Assembly (NCBI RefSeq): GCF_003385185.1
Contig: NZ_PQHZ01000006.1
Coordinates: 160,006 to 224,005, forward strand
Length of the DNA stretch: 64,000 bases
Reading direction: 5' to 3'
Source: Amycolatopsis palatopharyngis
GTDB taxonomy: Bacteria; Actinomycetota; Actinomycetes; Mycobacteriales; Pseudonocardiaceae
Shown here: piece by piece, positions 18,569-27,638 of the stretch
Position numbering within the stretch: the first letter of the stretch is position 1
Layout of the letters: the number at the start of each line of letters is the position of its first letter
Notes under the pieces: generated by a model
Told to the model about the DNA's origin: nothing
Seen by the model: only the letters and a program-made list of their open reading frames with translations
The model's database searches: none
Program-made: the position numbers and the translations under genes

Positions 18569-19848
18569 TGGACGGCGGACGGATGCACGATCTGGTGCGC
18601 CGGTTGTACCCACTCTGCCGGAGTATCACCGGCGACGGGGTTCGCCGGACGTTGGACATCGTGTCCGAACAGATTCCACTGCGGGTACACGAGGTGCCGA
18701 CCGGGACCCCCGTCCTGGACTGGACCGTGCCGCGGGAATGGAACATCCGGGACGCCTACATCGCCGACGGCGCGGGAAACCGGGTGGTGGATTTCGCCGA
18801 GTCCAGTCTGCACGTCGTCAGCTACAGCGTGCCGGTCTCGGCGACCATGACGCTGCAGCAGCTCCGGCCGCACCTGCACACCCTGCCGGAACATCCCTCG
18901 TGGATCCCCTACCGGACGAGTTACTACGCGCCGGACTGGGGATTCTGCCTCGCGCAGAACACGTTGGACGCCATGCCGGAAGGGGACTACGACGTCCACA
19001 TCGACTCCACACTGGCCGAAGGGCTGCTGACCTACGGCGAGTACGTCGTGCCAGGACAGGTCGCCGACGAGGTCATCGTTTCCTGCCATGTATGCCACCC
19101 CTCGCTGGCCAACGACAACCTCGCCGGCATCGCGGTCGCGACGGCGCTGGCCACGGGTCTGTCCTACCAATCCCCGTACTACACATACCGATTCCTGTTC
19201 ATCCCCGGAACCATCGGATCCATCACCTGGCTGGCGCGCAACTTCGAGCACGTGGCGAGGATCCGGCACGGACTGGTGCTGGCCTGCGCTGGCGATCGTG
19301 GCGCGCTTACCTACAAGCAGAGCAGGCGCGGGGACGCGGAGATCGACCGCGTGCTGCGCCATCTGCTGCACTCAAGCGGTCGTCCGCACGAGATCGTGGA
19401 GTTCTCGCCGTACGGCTACGACGAGCGGCAGTTCTGCTCGCCTGGGTTCGACCTCGGCGTCGGTTCCCTGACCCGCACCCCACACGCCGGCTATCCGGAG
19501 TACCACACTTCGGCCGACAACCCGGACTTCGTCTCGGCCGAAGCCATGGCGGACACGCTGGCGACCTGTAGCGAAGCGTTCTCCATATTGGACCGTAATC
19601 GGACGTATGTGAACTTGAGCCCGTACGGGGAACCGCAACTGGGCAGGCGGGGACTGTACGACTCCCTGGGCGGGCGTAGCGATGCGAAACAGGCTCAGCT
19701 GGCGATGCTCTGGGTACTCAACCTCTCCGACGGCGAGCACAGCCTGCTCGATATCGCCGAACGCGCCGCGATGCCGTTCGATGCCGTGGCCGCTGCGGCG
19801 GACGCACTACACGAAGCCGGGCTGCTCAAAGGTGCGGAAGGGACATGA
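18568..19848 (+). CDS. DUF4910 family aminopeptidase-like protein
   Basis: The 426-aa protein starts at an ATG overlapping the epimerase stop. Its centre carries CHVCHPSLANDNLAG near residue 172, which resembles the metal-ligand His and bridging Asp of M28-type aminopeptidases, and GYPEYHTSADNPDF near residue 308 supplies a later His. The C-terminal 80 residues resemble a winged-helix tail. DUF4910/DUF2172 proteins recur in O-antigen and exopolysaccharide clusters next to nucleotidyltransferases and C-methyltransferases, where no peptide substrate is obvious. A role as an amide hydrolase on a sugar or its N-linked substituent is possible but not shown. Confidence 0.78.
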   Translation: MDGGRMHDLVRRLYPLCRSITGDGVRRTLDIVSEQIPLRVHEVPTGTPVLDWTVPREWNIRDAYIADGAGNRVVDFAESSLHVVSYSVPVSATMTLQQLRPHLHTLPEHPSWIPYRTSYYAPDWGFCLAQNTLDAMPEGDYDVHIDSTLAEGLLTYGEYVVPGQVADEVIVSCHVCHPSLANDNLAGIAVATALATGLSYQSPYYTYRFLFIPGTIGSITWLARNFEHVARIRHGLVLACAGDRGALTYKQSRRGDAEIDRVLRHLLHSSGRPHEIVEFSPYGYDERQFCSPGFDLGVGSLTRTPHAGYPEYHTSADNPDFVSAEAMADTLATCSEAFSILDRNRTYVNLSPYGEPQLGRRGLYDSLGGRSDAKQAQLAMLWVLNLSDGEHSLLDIAERAAMPFDAVAAAADALHEAGLLKGAEGT

Positions 19849-21224
19849 GCGAGGGGCATCAGCCGGAGACCGGCAACTCCGGCCCGCGAACAAAACGGAC
19901 CGGGCGGCATCGCGTCGTCGCGCCGCCGGGCGCTAAGCGGGCGGTCGCGGGTCGGATCAGCTGGGGCCTCGCGGATCAGGCCGTGTCCAGTATGACCAAC
20001 TTCGCCGTCGGCATCTACGTGGCGCGCACCCTCGGTGTCACAGAGTTCGGTATCTTCACGCTCGCCTGGGTGACCTACGGCCTGGTGCTCAACATCTCCC
20101 GTGGTCTCACGACCGACCCACTCGTCGTCCGCTTCAGCGGCGTCTCCGCTGCCTCCTGGCGCGCCGGAGTGGCCAGGTCCTCCGGGACGGCGTCGCTCAT
20201 CGGTCTCGTGTCCGGTGCGGTGAGTGTGGTCCTGGGGCTGCTCATCGGCGGCGGGATCGGCGCTGCGTTCGTCGCGCTCGGTCTGGTGTTCCCCATGCTG
20301 CTGTTGCAGGACAGCTGGCGGTTCGCCTTCTTCGCGGCGGGACAGGGGCGCAAGGCCTTCGTCAATGACCTGGTGTGGGGCGCGGCGCTGATTCCCGCAC
20401 TGGTGATCGCCGCCCAGCACGGGAGTGTCTTCTGGTTCGTGGTGGCCTGGGGCATCTCCGGTGGTGTCGCCGCCGGGTTCGGCTACTTCCAGACCGGTGT
20501 GATCCCTTCGATGGCGGCGGCCGGTGCGTGGCTGCGGCAGCAGCGAGACCTCGGTCCGCGCTACCTCATGGAGAACGTCAGCAACAGTGGTGCCTCCCAG
20601 CTACGGATGTACGGGCTCGGCGCGATCGCGGGCCTCAGCGAGGTCGGGGCGATCCGTGGCGCGGAACTGTTGCTGGGACCGTTCCTCGCGGTGCTGATGG
20701 GCCTCAGTCTGGTCGCGGTCCCAGAGGCCGCGCGAATACTGCGGCGGGCACCACACAGGTTGCCGAGGTTCTGCCTCCTCCTCGGTGGCAGCCAGGCCGC
20801 TGCCGCACTCGTGTGGGGCTGCACCCTGTTGCTGATTCCGGACTCGGCAGGCGAGTTCGTGCTGGACTCGGTCTGGGAGCCCGCTTCCACACTGATCCTG
20901 CCGGTCACACTGTCCGTCACCGGTGCGGGACTCGTCGCGGGGGCGGCCTCCGGACTGCGCGCACTGGGCGCCGCACGGCGCAGCCTGCGCTCCCAGCTGA
21001 TCGCGTCTTCGGGCTACCTCGCGGGCGGACTCGCCGGGGCGAGTGTGGCGGGCGCTCTCGGCGCGAGCTGGGGCTCCGCGACCGCCATCTGGTGCGGCGC
21101 CGCGATCTGGTGGTGCCAGCTCAGGATCGCGCACCGCGAGCACGAGACCGCCACAACCGACCGGTTCGAAAGAACCGACGAACGTACGGCGCAGGCCGGC
21201 CGCGACGAGATGAGGACACCATGA
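19845..21224 (+). CDS. Polysaccharide flippase-like membrane protein (Wzx/MATE-like)
   Basis: A 459-aa integral membrane protein with a cytoplasmic, basic N-terminal tail of about 35 residues and then some ten to twelve hydrophobic segments. The first segment region (GRISWGLADQAVSSMTNFAVGIYVARTLG, quoted only in part as ISWGLADQAVSSMTN) is typical of oligosaccharide flippases, which move lipid-linked repeat units across the membrane. A long charged C-terminal tail (THR-, Glu-, Arg-rich) follows the last helix. Overlaps of 4 bp on both sides tie it into the operon. Together with the Wzz and ligase/polymerase-like proteins of the facing arm it would give a Wzx/Wzy-type export route. Confidence 0.82.
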   Translation: MSEGHQPETGNSGPRTKRTGRHRVVAPPGAKRAVAGRISWGLADQAVSSMTNFAVGIYVARTLGVTEFGIFTLAWVTYGLVLNISRGLTTDPLVVRFSGVSAASWRAGVARSSGTASLIGLVSGAVSVVLGLLIGGGIGAAFVALGLVFPMLLLQDSWRFAFFAAGQGRKAFVNDLVWGAALIPALVIAAQHGSVFWFVVAWGISGGVAAGFGYFQTGVIPSMAAAGAWLRQQRDLGPRYLMENVSNSGASQLRMYGLGAIAGLSEVGAIRGAELLLGPFLAVLMGLSLVAVPEAARILRRAPHRLPRFCLLLGGSQAAAALVWGCTLLLIPDSAGEFVLDSVWEPASTLILPVTLSVTGAGLVAGAASGLRALGAARRSLRSQLIASSGYLAGGLAGASVAGALGASWGSATAIWCGAAIWWCQLRIAHREHETATTDRFERTDERTAQAGRDEMRTP

Positions 21225-22177
21225 CCGACGTCCCGAGACTGAGTATCGGACTCCCCGTCTACAACGGAGCGGAGTATCTGTCCGAGGCGCTCGATGCCTT
21301 GCTCGGCCAGAGCTTCCAGGATTTCGAGCTGATCATCTCCGACAACGCGTCCTTCGACGAGACCGAGAACATCTGCCGGCGATACGCGGACCAGGACTCC
21401 CGGATCCGCTACATCCGACTGCCCAAAAACATCGGGGCGTCACCGAATCACAATCTCGTCTTCACCGAGGCGAGGGGGGAGTACTTCAAATGGGCCTCCC
21501 ACGATGATCTCTACGGCCGGGAACTGCTGCGGCGCTGTGTCGAGATACTCGACGCGGATCCGCAGGTGGTGCTCGCCCATTCCTGGAACGCCGTCATCGA
21601 CAGCACCGGCGCGGTCATCGAGCCGTTCGACTACAGCATGGCAACGGACTCGCCCCACGCGCCGGAACGGTTCCGCGGCCTGCTGTTCGCACCGGGCGGA
21701 GACGATTTCTACGGAGTGATCCGCGCGAACATACTGCGCCGCGTCGCCCCACTCGACAGCTACCACCACGCCGACCGGACGATCGTCGCCGAGATCGCGC
21801 TGCACGGCCGGTTCCAGCAGGTCCCAGAACTGCTGTACTTCCGCCGCGATCACCCCACCCGTGCCGAGCGCGCGAACCCGACCAAACGCAGCCGGTGCGC
21901 GAACCTCGATCCGCGCCGTGCTGATCCGGTCCGGCATCCCACCGTCCGGCTGCTCGGCGAGTACGTGTTCGGATTCGCCCGCATGATCCGGCGCGCGCCG
22001 CTCACCTCGGCGCAGCGCCGGGAGTGCTACCTGTACCTGGCGCAGTGGTTGCTGAGCCGGGCCGTGCCCTGGCGCGAGAAGAACGCGGTGCCCGAGCCGG
22101 TTCCCCCGGTCGAGCTCGACACGCTGTCGGGCACCGTCGACGCTGTCGTCCCCGGCAGGCACGGGCGAACTCCGTGA
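21221..22177 (+). CDS. Glycosyltransferase family 2
   Basis: The protein is 318 aa with the GT-A fold signature at its N-terminus: LSIGLPVYNGAEYLSEAL, then IISDNASFDETENIC. The metal-binding DXD-like site is in KWASHDDLYG near residue 90. It transfers a sugar from a nucleotide donor to the repeat unit. The start ATG overlaps the flippase stop (ATGA). No membrane segment is obvious, so it should act at the cytoplasmic face. Donor and acceptor cannot be predicted. Confidence 0.88.
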   Translation: MTDVPRLSIGLPVYNGAEYLSEALDALLGQSFQDFELIISDNASFDETENICRRYADQDSRIRYIRLPKNIGASPNHNLVFTEARGEYFKWASHDDLYGRELLRRCVEILDADPQVVLAHSWNAVIDSTGAVIEPFDYSMATDSPHAPERFRGLLFAPGGDDFYGVIRANILRRVAPLDSYHHADRTIVAEIALHGRFQQVPELLYFRRDHPTRAERANPTKRSRCANLDPRRADPVRHPTVRLLGEYVFGFARMIRRAPLTSAQRRECYLYLAQWLLSRAVPWREKNAVPEPVPPVELDTLSGTVDAVVPGRHGRTP

Positions 22178-23403
22178 ACGGCCGGCGCATCGGCCTGTTC
22201 GGCCTGTTCGGTTCGGGCAACCTCGGCAACGACGGTTCGCTCGAGGCGGTGCTCACCTATCTGCGCCGGGAGTACCCGGACGCGGTTCTCGACTGCCTCT
22301 GCCCGGAGCCAGGGGAGGTGACCCGCCGGTTCGGGATCGCGTCGACTCCGCTGCACTGGTACGACTCACGGGCTCCGAAGGCCGGCGGAGTCTCGCACGC
22401 GGGTCTGAAGGTCCTCGGCAAGGTGTTCGATCTGGTGCGCACACTGCGCTGGACGCGGCAGCACGACGTCGTGATCGTGCCGGGCATGGGCGTGCTGGAA
22501 ACGACCCTGCCGTTGCGGCCGTGGGGGTTCCCCTACGCCCTGTTCCTGTTGTGCGCATCCGGCAAGCTCGTCGGTACCAAGGTCGCTCTCGTCAACGTCG
22601 GGGCCAACGTCATCTCCCAGCGGCTCACCCGGTGGTTGTCCACCTCGTCCGCGCGCCTGGCCCACTACCGTTCGTTCCGCGACGAACTGTCCCGGCAGTC
22701 GATGCGTGAGATGGGTGTGGACACGTCGCGGGACGTGGTCTACCCCGATCTGGTGTACGCGCTCGACACCCCCGATGCTGCGCCCTCCAGGAGCGGAACG
22801 ATCGGTGTCGGCGTGATGGACTTCCACGGCGGCAACGACGAACGGGAGAGCGCCGGGGAGATCCACTCGGCCTACGTCGGCGCGATGACGCGATTCGTGC
22901 ACCGATTACTGGACGCGGGCCACGGGGTCAGGCTGTTCACCGGCGACCGGGTCGACGAGGTCGTCGTGGCGGAGATCCTGGCCGACGTGCGACGCGGCAG
23001 GTCTGAAACGGACCGTTCCCGGGTGGTCGCGGAACCGGTGGACTCGCTCGCGGAACTGATGCGGCAGATGACATTGGTGGACATCGTGGTCGGTACCCGC
23101 TACCACAACGTGGTCTGCGCCGTGAAACTCGGAAAGCCGACGATCTCGGTCAGCTACTCGGCGAAGAGTGACCAGATCCTGATCGACATGGGCCTTGGCG
23201 AGTTCTGTCAGTCCGCACGAGCGGTCGACGTCGAACTGCTGATGAAACAGGTCGGTGTGCTGGCGAAGCAGGGAGAGCAGCTGCGGTGCGCGATGCTGGA
23301 GCTCGGCACGGAGTACTCCAGTGAACTCGAGCGGCAGTTCCGGAAACTGTCCGATGTGCTCTTTCCCGTAGCCGAGGCCGCCGAGATCGAGGAGCCGCGA
23401 TGA
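22174..23403 (+). CDS. Polysaccharide pyruvyl transferase family protein
   Basis: The 409-aa protein starts at GTG overlapping the previous stop (GTGA). The N-terminal GLFGLFGSGNLGNDGSLEA region and the C-terminal VGTRYHNVVCAVKLGKPTIS and YSAKSDQILIDMGL motifs are those of the CsaB/WcaK superfamily, which transfer pyruvate ketals from phosphoenolpyruvate to sugars of surface polymers. Some members instead act on other groups, so 'family protein' is the safe call. A pyruvylated glycan would be negatively charged. The motif near residue 304 (GTRYHN) keeps the Arg and His normally conserved. Confidence 0.85.
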   Translation: MNGRRIGLFGLFGSGNLGNDGSLEAVLTYLRREYPDAVLDCLCPEPGEVTRRFGIASTPLHWYDSRAPKAGGVSHAGLKVLGKVFDLVRTLRWTRQHDVVIVPGMGVLETTLPLRPWGFPYALFLLCASGKLVGTKVALVNVGANVISQRLTRWLSTSSARLAHYRSFRDELSRQSMREMGVDTSRDVVYPDLVYALDTPDAAPSRSGTIGVGVMDFHGGNDERESAGEIHSAYVGAMTRFVHRLLDAGHGVRLFTGDRVDEVVVAEILADVRRGRSETDRSRVVAEPVDSLAELMRQMTLVDIVVGTRYHNVVCAVKLGKPTISVSYSAKSDQILIDMGLGEFCQSARAVDVELLMKQVGVLAKQGEQLRCAMLELGTEYSSELERQFRKLSDVLFPVAEAAEIEEPR

Positions 23404-23969
23404 AGCTCACCAGGGTTCCGGCGATCGCCGGTGCCTGTCTCTTCGAGCCCACGCCACACGTCGACGAACGGGGTTTCTTCTCCCGCACCCTGGACCGAGA
23501 CGTGCTGCGATCGGCCGGGATCGACCCGGACGGTTTCGTGCAGGACTCGTTGTCCCGGTCGGCCCTCGGCGTGCTGCGCGGTATGCACCTGCGGACGGGC
23601 ACGGGTGAGGCGAAACTGGTGCGTTGTTCGGCGGGTGAGGTGTTCGACGCCGTGGTCGATCTGCGGCCGGGCTCGCCGACCTACCGCAACAAGGAGTACT
23701 TCGAACTGTCCGGGCGGACCCAGATCACGCTCTACGTCCCCGCGGGCTGTGCGCACGGATTCCAGGCGCTGACCGACCCCGCCGATGTGTCGTACCGGAT
23801 CGACAGGGCACACGATCCGGCCGAGGACGTCACGATCTCGTGGGCCGATCCCGAGCTCGCCATTCCGTGGCCACTGCCCGTGGCGATGATGTCGGAGCGG
23901 GACAGGCAGGCGCCCTCGCTCGCCGAGGTGCTGGACCGGCTACACGACCGCGCCGAGGCGCCGTCATGA
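23400..23969 (+). CDS. dTDP-4-dehydrorhamnose 3,5-epimerase family protein (RfbC-like)
   Basis: A 189-aa cupin-type protein near the usual RfbC length. It contains HVDERGFFSR, then GVLRGMHLRTG with the catalytic-base His of the family, and YVPAGCAHGFQAL. Family members epimerise C-3 and/or C-5 of 4-keto-6-deoxy sugar nucleotides. The change from the usual RGLHYQ to RGMHLRTG suggests a different substrate from dTDP-4-keto-rhamnose, fitting a CDP-sugar or branched-sugar pathway. It overlaps both neighbours by 4 bp. Confidence 0.85.
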   Translation: MKLTRVPAIAGACLFEPTPHVDERGFFSRTLDRDVLRSAGIDPDGFVQDSLSRSALGVLRGMHLRTGTGEAKLVRCSAGEVFDAVVDLRPGSPTYRNKEYFELSGRTQITLYVPAGCAHGFQALTDPADVSYRIDRAHDPAEDVTISWADPELAIPWPLPVAMMSERDRQAPSLAEVLDRLHDRAEAPS

Positions 23970-25291
23970 CCACGCCGAGCCCACCGCTGCCCCGCTCGGC
24001 GGAGGCGAACGCCCGCCTGCACGCTCTGATCCCGGGCGGCGCACACACCTATGCCAAGGGGGATGACCAGTACCCGGAGGGTATGGCACCGGTCATCTCC
24101 CACGGCCACGGCGCGTACGTATGGGACGTCGACGGCAATTCCTATATCGAGTACGGCTCGGGTTTGCGTTCGGTCAGCCTCGGCCACGCCCATCCGAAAG
24201 TGCTCGAAGCCGTGCGCCGCGAACTCGGCCGTGGGGCGAACTTCGTCCGGCCGAGCATTCTGGAACTCGAGGCAGCGGAACGGTTTCTGGCGACGGTGCC
24301 GACCGCGGAGATGGTGAAGTTCGCCAAGAACGGCTCGGACGTCACCACCGCCGCCGTCCGGCTCGCCCGAGCCGTGACCGGCCGCCCGCTGGTGGCGATC
24401 TGCGGCGATCAACCGTTCTTCTCCACCGACGACTGGTTCATCGGTACCACCGCGATGTCCGCGGGTGTTCCCGAGCCGATCACACAGCTGACTCGCACGT
24501 TCCCCTACGGCGATCTGGCCGCCACAGAGGCCTTGCTGCGCGAGCACGACGGACAGGTGGCGTGCCTGATGCTGGAGGCCGCTGGCCAGCAGGAGCCACC
24601 CCCTGGTTACCTGGCCGGCCTGCGGCAGCTCGCCGACCGCTTCGGCTGCATGCTGATCTTCGACGAGATGATCACCGGCTTTCGCTGGTCCCCGGCGGGC
24701 GCCCAGGGGCTGTACGGGGTAGTGCCTGATCTGTCGGCGTTCGGAAAGGCACTCGGTAACGGATTCGCGGTCTCGGCCCTGGCAGGCCGGCGGGATCTGC
24801 TGGAGCAGGGCGGTCTGCGGGACTCCCGTGAGCGGGTGTTCCTGCTTTCCACGACCCACGGTGCGGAGACCCATTCGCTGGCCGCTGCCATGGCCGTGAT
24901 GCGGACCTATGTGGAGGAAGACGTCACCGCGCGTCTGCACGCCCTCGGCGAGCGGCTGGCCAAAGGCGTCAGAGAGGTCGCAGACGCGATGGGAGTCGGC
25001 GGACACGTCCTCGTCCGCGGTCGCGCGAGCAACCTGGTCTTCGACACCCTGGACGGCGATCTCCGGCCGTCACAGGAGTACCGGACGCTCTTCCTGCGTC
25101 AGCTCATCGCGGGCGGCGTACTCGGCCCGTCCTTCGTCGTCAGCAGCGCGCTGACCGAGGAGGACATCGACCGGACGGTGGACGTCGTCGGGCAGGCGTG
25201 TGCGGTCTACCGTAAAGCACTGGATGCGGGGGATCCGTTGGCATTGACCGGAGGCAGGCCGGTCCGGCCGGTTTTCCGCCGCTTCGCGTGA
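23966..25291 (+). CDS. Class III aminotransferase / glutamate-1-semialdehyde aminomutase-like
   Basis: The 441-aa PLP enzyme resembles glutamate-1-semialdehyde 2,1-aminomutase: LIPGGAHTYAKGDDQYP at the N-terminus, DGNSYIEYGSGLRS, FDEMITGFRW and the PLP Lys in FGKALGNGFAV near residue 256. In polysaccharide loci such enzymes are thought to act as sugar aminotransferases or to modify amino-acid-like substituents rather than serve in tetrapyrrole synthesis. The housekeeping hemL would not be expected in this operon. It overlaps the RfbC-like gene and ends 63 bases before the beta-helix gene. Confidence 0.85.
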   Translation: MTTPSPPLPRSAEANARLHALIPGGAHTYAKGDDQYPEGMAPVISHGHGAYVWDVDGNSYIEYGSGLRSVSLGHAHPKVLEAVRRELGRGANFVRPSILELEAAERFLATVPTAEMVKFAKNGSDVTTAAVRLARAVTGRPLVAICGDQPFFSTDDWFIGTTAMSAGVPEPITQLTRTFPYGDLAATEALLREHDGQVACLMLEAAGQQEPPPGYLAGLRQLADRFGCMLIFDEMITGFRWSPAGAQGLYGVVPDLSAFGKALGNGFAVSALAGRRDLLEQGGLRDSRERVFLLSTTHGAETHSLAAAMAVMRTYVEEDVTARLHALGERLAKGVREVADAMGVGGHVLVRGRASNLVFDTLDGDLRPSQEYRTLFLRQLIAGGVLGPSFVVSSALTEEDIDRTVDVVGQACAVYRKALDAGDPLALTGGRPVRPVFRRFA

Positions 25292-25354
25292 CAGCTGCTT
25301 TTCAACGCTTTCGGGTGACGTCGAGAAGCGGGACCACTGCGTAAATTGTCCAGA

Positions 25355-26848
25355 ATGGCCAGACGATGTGTCGCCTTCCTGCTCGCCCTCTGCGTCGCGC
25401 ACACAACGGTGCTCCCGGTGTGGGCGAGCACCGCGGACGGGCCCGGCCCGACCGCGGCCTGTGACAACCAGCCCACCAACCACGTAGCCCCGCCGGAAGG
25501 TGCCGTGACCGTCCGGCCCGAGGTGGACAACGACCTCCAAGCCAGGACTTCGGCCAGTCCCCCGGGGACCGCGTTCTGGCTCGCTCCCGGGAAGCACACC
25601 CTGGGCGAGGACGAGTTCGGCCAGGTCATTCCCAAGGAGGGCAACGTCTATCTCGGGGCTCCCGGCGCGGTGCTGGACGGCCGAGGGCTCAATCGCTTCG
25701 CCTTCACCCAACGCGCCGAGAACGTGGTCATCGACGGCCTCACGATCCAGGGGTTCGTCGCACCACAGGACCAGGGCGTGGTCAACCACGACTCCGGTGA
25801 CGGCTGGGTGATCGAGAACAGCACGATCCAGCACAACCGTGGCGCGGCCCTGATGGCCGGCGCAGGTCAGGTGATGCGGCACAACTGCCTGCGCGAGAAC
25901 GGCCAGTACGGCATCAATGCTTACCAGGCGGGAGACCGGATCTCCGGGATCGTCGTCGAGGCCAACGAGATCGTCGGCAACAACACCGACGACTGGGAGA
26001 CGAAGGTGCCCGGCTGCGGCTGCAGTGGCGCCATGAAGTTCTGGGCCGTCGACGGTGCCGACATCAGAAACAACTGGGTCCACCACAATCACGGTGCCGG
26101 GCTGTGGGCCGACACCAACAACAACGACTTTCTGGTGGAAGGCAATCTGTTCGAGGACAACGAGGCCGAGGCGGTCTTCTACGAGATCAGCTACAACCTC
26201 GTACTGCGGGACAACACTTTCCGCCGCAACACTCTCGTGCAGGGCAAGAGGTTCGCCGAGCGCGGCGACAACTTCCCGGTCGCGACCGTCTACCTGTCGG
26301 AGGCGGGCGGAGAGCCCCGGGTGCCCGCCCGCACCGATCGGATCGAGATTCACGGCAACGTCTTCGAGGACAACTGGGCAGGCATCACCCTGTGGGAGAA
26401 CGCGGACCGTTTTTGCAACAGTCCGGCCAATACCTCATCCGGCTACTGCACGAAACTGGTGGGCGCCAAGGAGGAATGCACAAGGCCGGATATCACTTCC
26501 GCCCCCTTGTACGACGACTGCCGGTGGAAGACCCGGAGGGTGGACATCCAGGACAACACCTTCCGGTTCGACCCCGCCAACGTCGGCTGTGCCGGTGAAC
26601 TGTGCGGACGCATGGCGGTGTTGTCCAACTACGGCACCTATCCCGACTGGTCTCCCTACCAAGGGCATGGGGTGGCGGAGGCGATCACGTTCGGCCAGGA
26701 CAACCGCTGGCACGGAAACTCCTATTCGGGGCCGTGGCGGTTCCTCGCCCACGACACGTCGAGAGCGCTGACCGTCGAGCAGTGGCGGGCGGCGCCCTAC
26801 GAGCAGGACACGTGCAGTTCGTTCAGTGGTGCGGCACCGGCCTGTTGA
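25355..26848 (+). CDS. Secreted right-handed parallel beta-helix protein (paralogue 1)
   Basis: About 497 aa. A signal peptide ends near VLPVWASTA, giving a secreted protein without lipobox. The mature protein has repeated beta-helix turns with Asn/Asp ladders (NDFLVEGNLFEDNEAEAVFYE, cited in part as EGNLFEDNE) and at least ten Cys. Proteins of this fold on polysaccharide operons are often lyases, epimerases or acyl-modifying enzymes. It closely resembles the protein encoded at 32357-33871, with long identical blocks such as GLWADTNNNDFL and ITLWENADRFCNSPANTSSG. An alternative TTG start lies nine bases upstream (25346). Its last 26 bases overlap the convergent PAP2 gene. Catalysis is unproven. 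Confidence 0.8.
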   Translation: MARRCVAFLLALCVAHTTVLPVWASTADGPGPTAACDNQPTNHVAPPEGAVTVRPEVDNDLQARTSASPPGTAFWLAPGKHTLGEDEFGQVIPKEGNVYLGAPGAVLDGRGLNRFAFTQRAENVVIDGLTIQGFVAPQDQGVVNHDSGDGWVIENSTIQHNRGAALMAGAGQVMRHNCLRENGQYGINAYQAGDRISGIVVEANEIVGNNTDDWETKVPGCGCSGAMKFWAVDGADIRNNWVHHNHGAGLWADTNNNDFLVEGNLFEDNEAEAVFYEISYNLVLRDNTFRRNTLVQGKRFAERGDNFPVATVYLSEAGGEPRVPARTDRIEIHGNVFEDNWAGITLWENADRFCNSPANTSSGYCTKLVGAKEECTRPDITSAPLYDDCRWKTRRVDIQDNTFRFDPANVGCAGELCGRMAVLSNYGTYPDWSPYQGHGVAEAITFGQDNRWHGNSYSGPWRFLAHDTSRALTVEQWRAAPYEQDTCSSFSGAAPAC

Positions 26849-27512
26849 GCCGTTGCCGGTACCGATCGAGCACCCTGTCGAGCACCAGCGCCGTCAGCGT
26901 GGTGACCGCCAGTGCTGTGCAGTAACCACCGATGGTGTCGGTGGGGTAATGGACGCCCAGCGCGACCTGCGACCACGCCATCTCCGCGCCCGCCACCACC
27001 GTTCCCGCGAACATCAGCGCGATCGCGGGAGCCAGGGGGATCCCGAACACCTGGACTACGAGGAGCAGGAAGACGACCGCCAGCGCGGTGGCCATCGCGG
27101 TGTGCCCGCTCGGGTACGACAGGTGCTCACCGTTGATCGTGCGGCCGAACACGGGTTTGAGCAGCGTGGTCGTGAGCACTGTCAGCGCGGGACCCGCCAG
27201 CGCGAGCACGGCGAGCCGAAAGCGGTGCAGCGTGAGGCAGAGGGCGGCAAGGACGGTCACGAGGATCGCCGCGCCGACCGGCTCGCCGCCGAAGTCGACG
27301 AACACCGCCAGCGCCAGAGCTGGCTCGGCTGGATCACCGGCGGCCGCCATGAGGGACCGATCCAGACCGCCGGGGGTGCTGTCTCCTGAGTAGTACGACC
27401 CCAGCGAAACCAGCAGCAGCGCGGCAAGTGCGGTCAGCGCGACGAGCGGTACGCGCAGGGGAGGGAGAAGGGCGGGCGGCGCGCACCCGCGGCCGACGGC
27501 GAGGCTGATCAC
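26823..27512 (-). CDS. PAP2 superfamily phosphatase, membrane-bound
   Basis: A 229-aa membrane protein with about five or six hydrophobic segments. The three phosphatase motifs are present: KPVFGRT (K-x(n)-R), YPSGHTA (PSGH) and SQVALGVHYPTD (the S-R-x5-H-x3-D region with Arg replaced by Gln). PAP2 enzymes dephosphorylate lipid phosphates such as undecaprenyl diphosphate, recycling the carrier used by the polysaccharide machinery around it. The third motif's missing Arg could weaken activity and should be noted. It reads opposite to the flanking genes, overlapping the beta-helix gene's 3' end, and shares a 126-base divergent gap with the PqqD-like gene. Confidence 0.82.
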   Translation of the reverse strand: MISLAVGRGCAPPALLPPLRVPLVALTALAALLLVSLGSYYSGDSTPGGLDRSLMAAAGDPAEPALALAVFVDFGGEPVGAAILVTVLAALCLTLHRFRLAVLALAGPALTVLTTTLLKPVFGRTINGEHLSYPSGHTAMATALAVVFLLLVVQVFGIPLAPAIALMFAGTVVAGAEMAWSQVALGVHYPTDTIGGYCTALAVTTLTALVLDRVLDRYRQRLNRPVPHH

Positions 27513-27638
27513 GAGACGTTCACCTCTTCCGAATCGGTACGCGCCCCGGTTTCGTTTCGGTGTAGGCGGCTGTTCGGCGTAACGCGGGCACTGCGGGCGA
27601 ATTCATCTGCAAGCAGCGGGAGAAGAGGACACGGGACC

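Noticed and set aside
23400..23969. Assigning this and rfbA to one rhamnose pathway
   Set aside because: They are 27 kb apart, the RfbC-like protein differs at the active-site motif, and rfbB and rfbD are not in the window.
27513..27638. Possible lasso precursor gene upstream of the PqqD-like gene
   Set aside because: The 126-base gap has no short frame with a leader-like pattern; it looks like a divergent promoter region.
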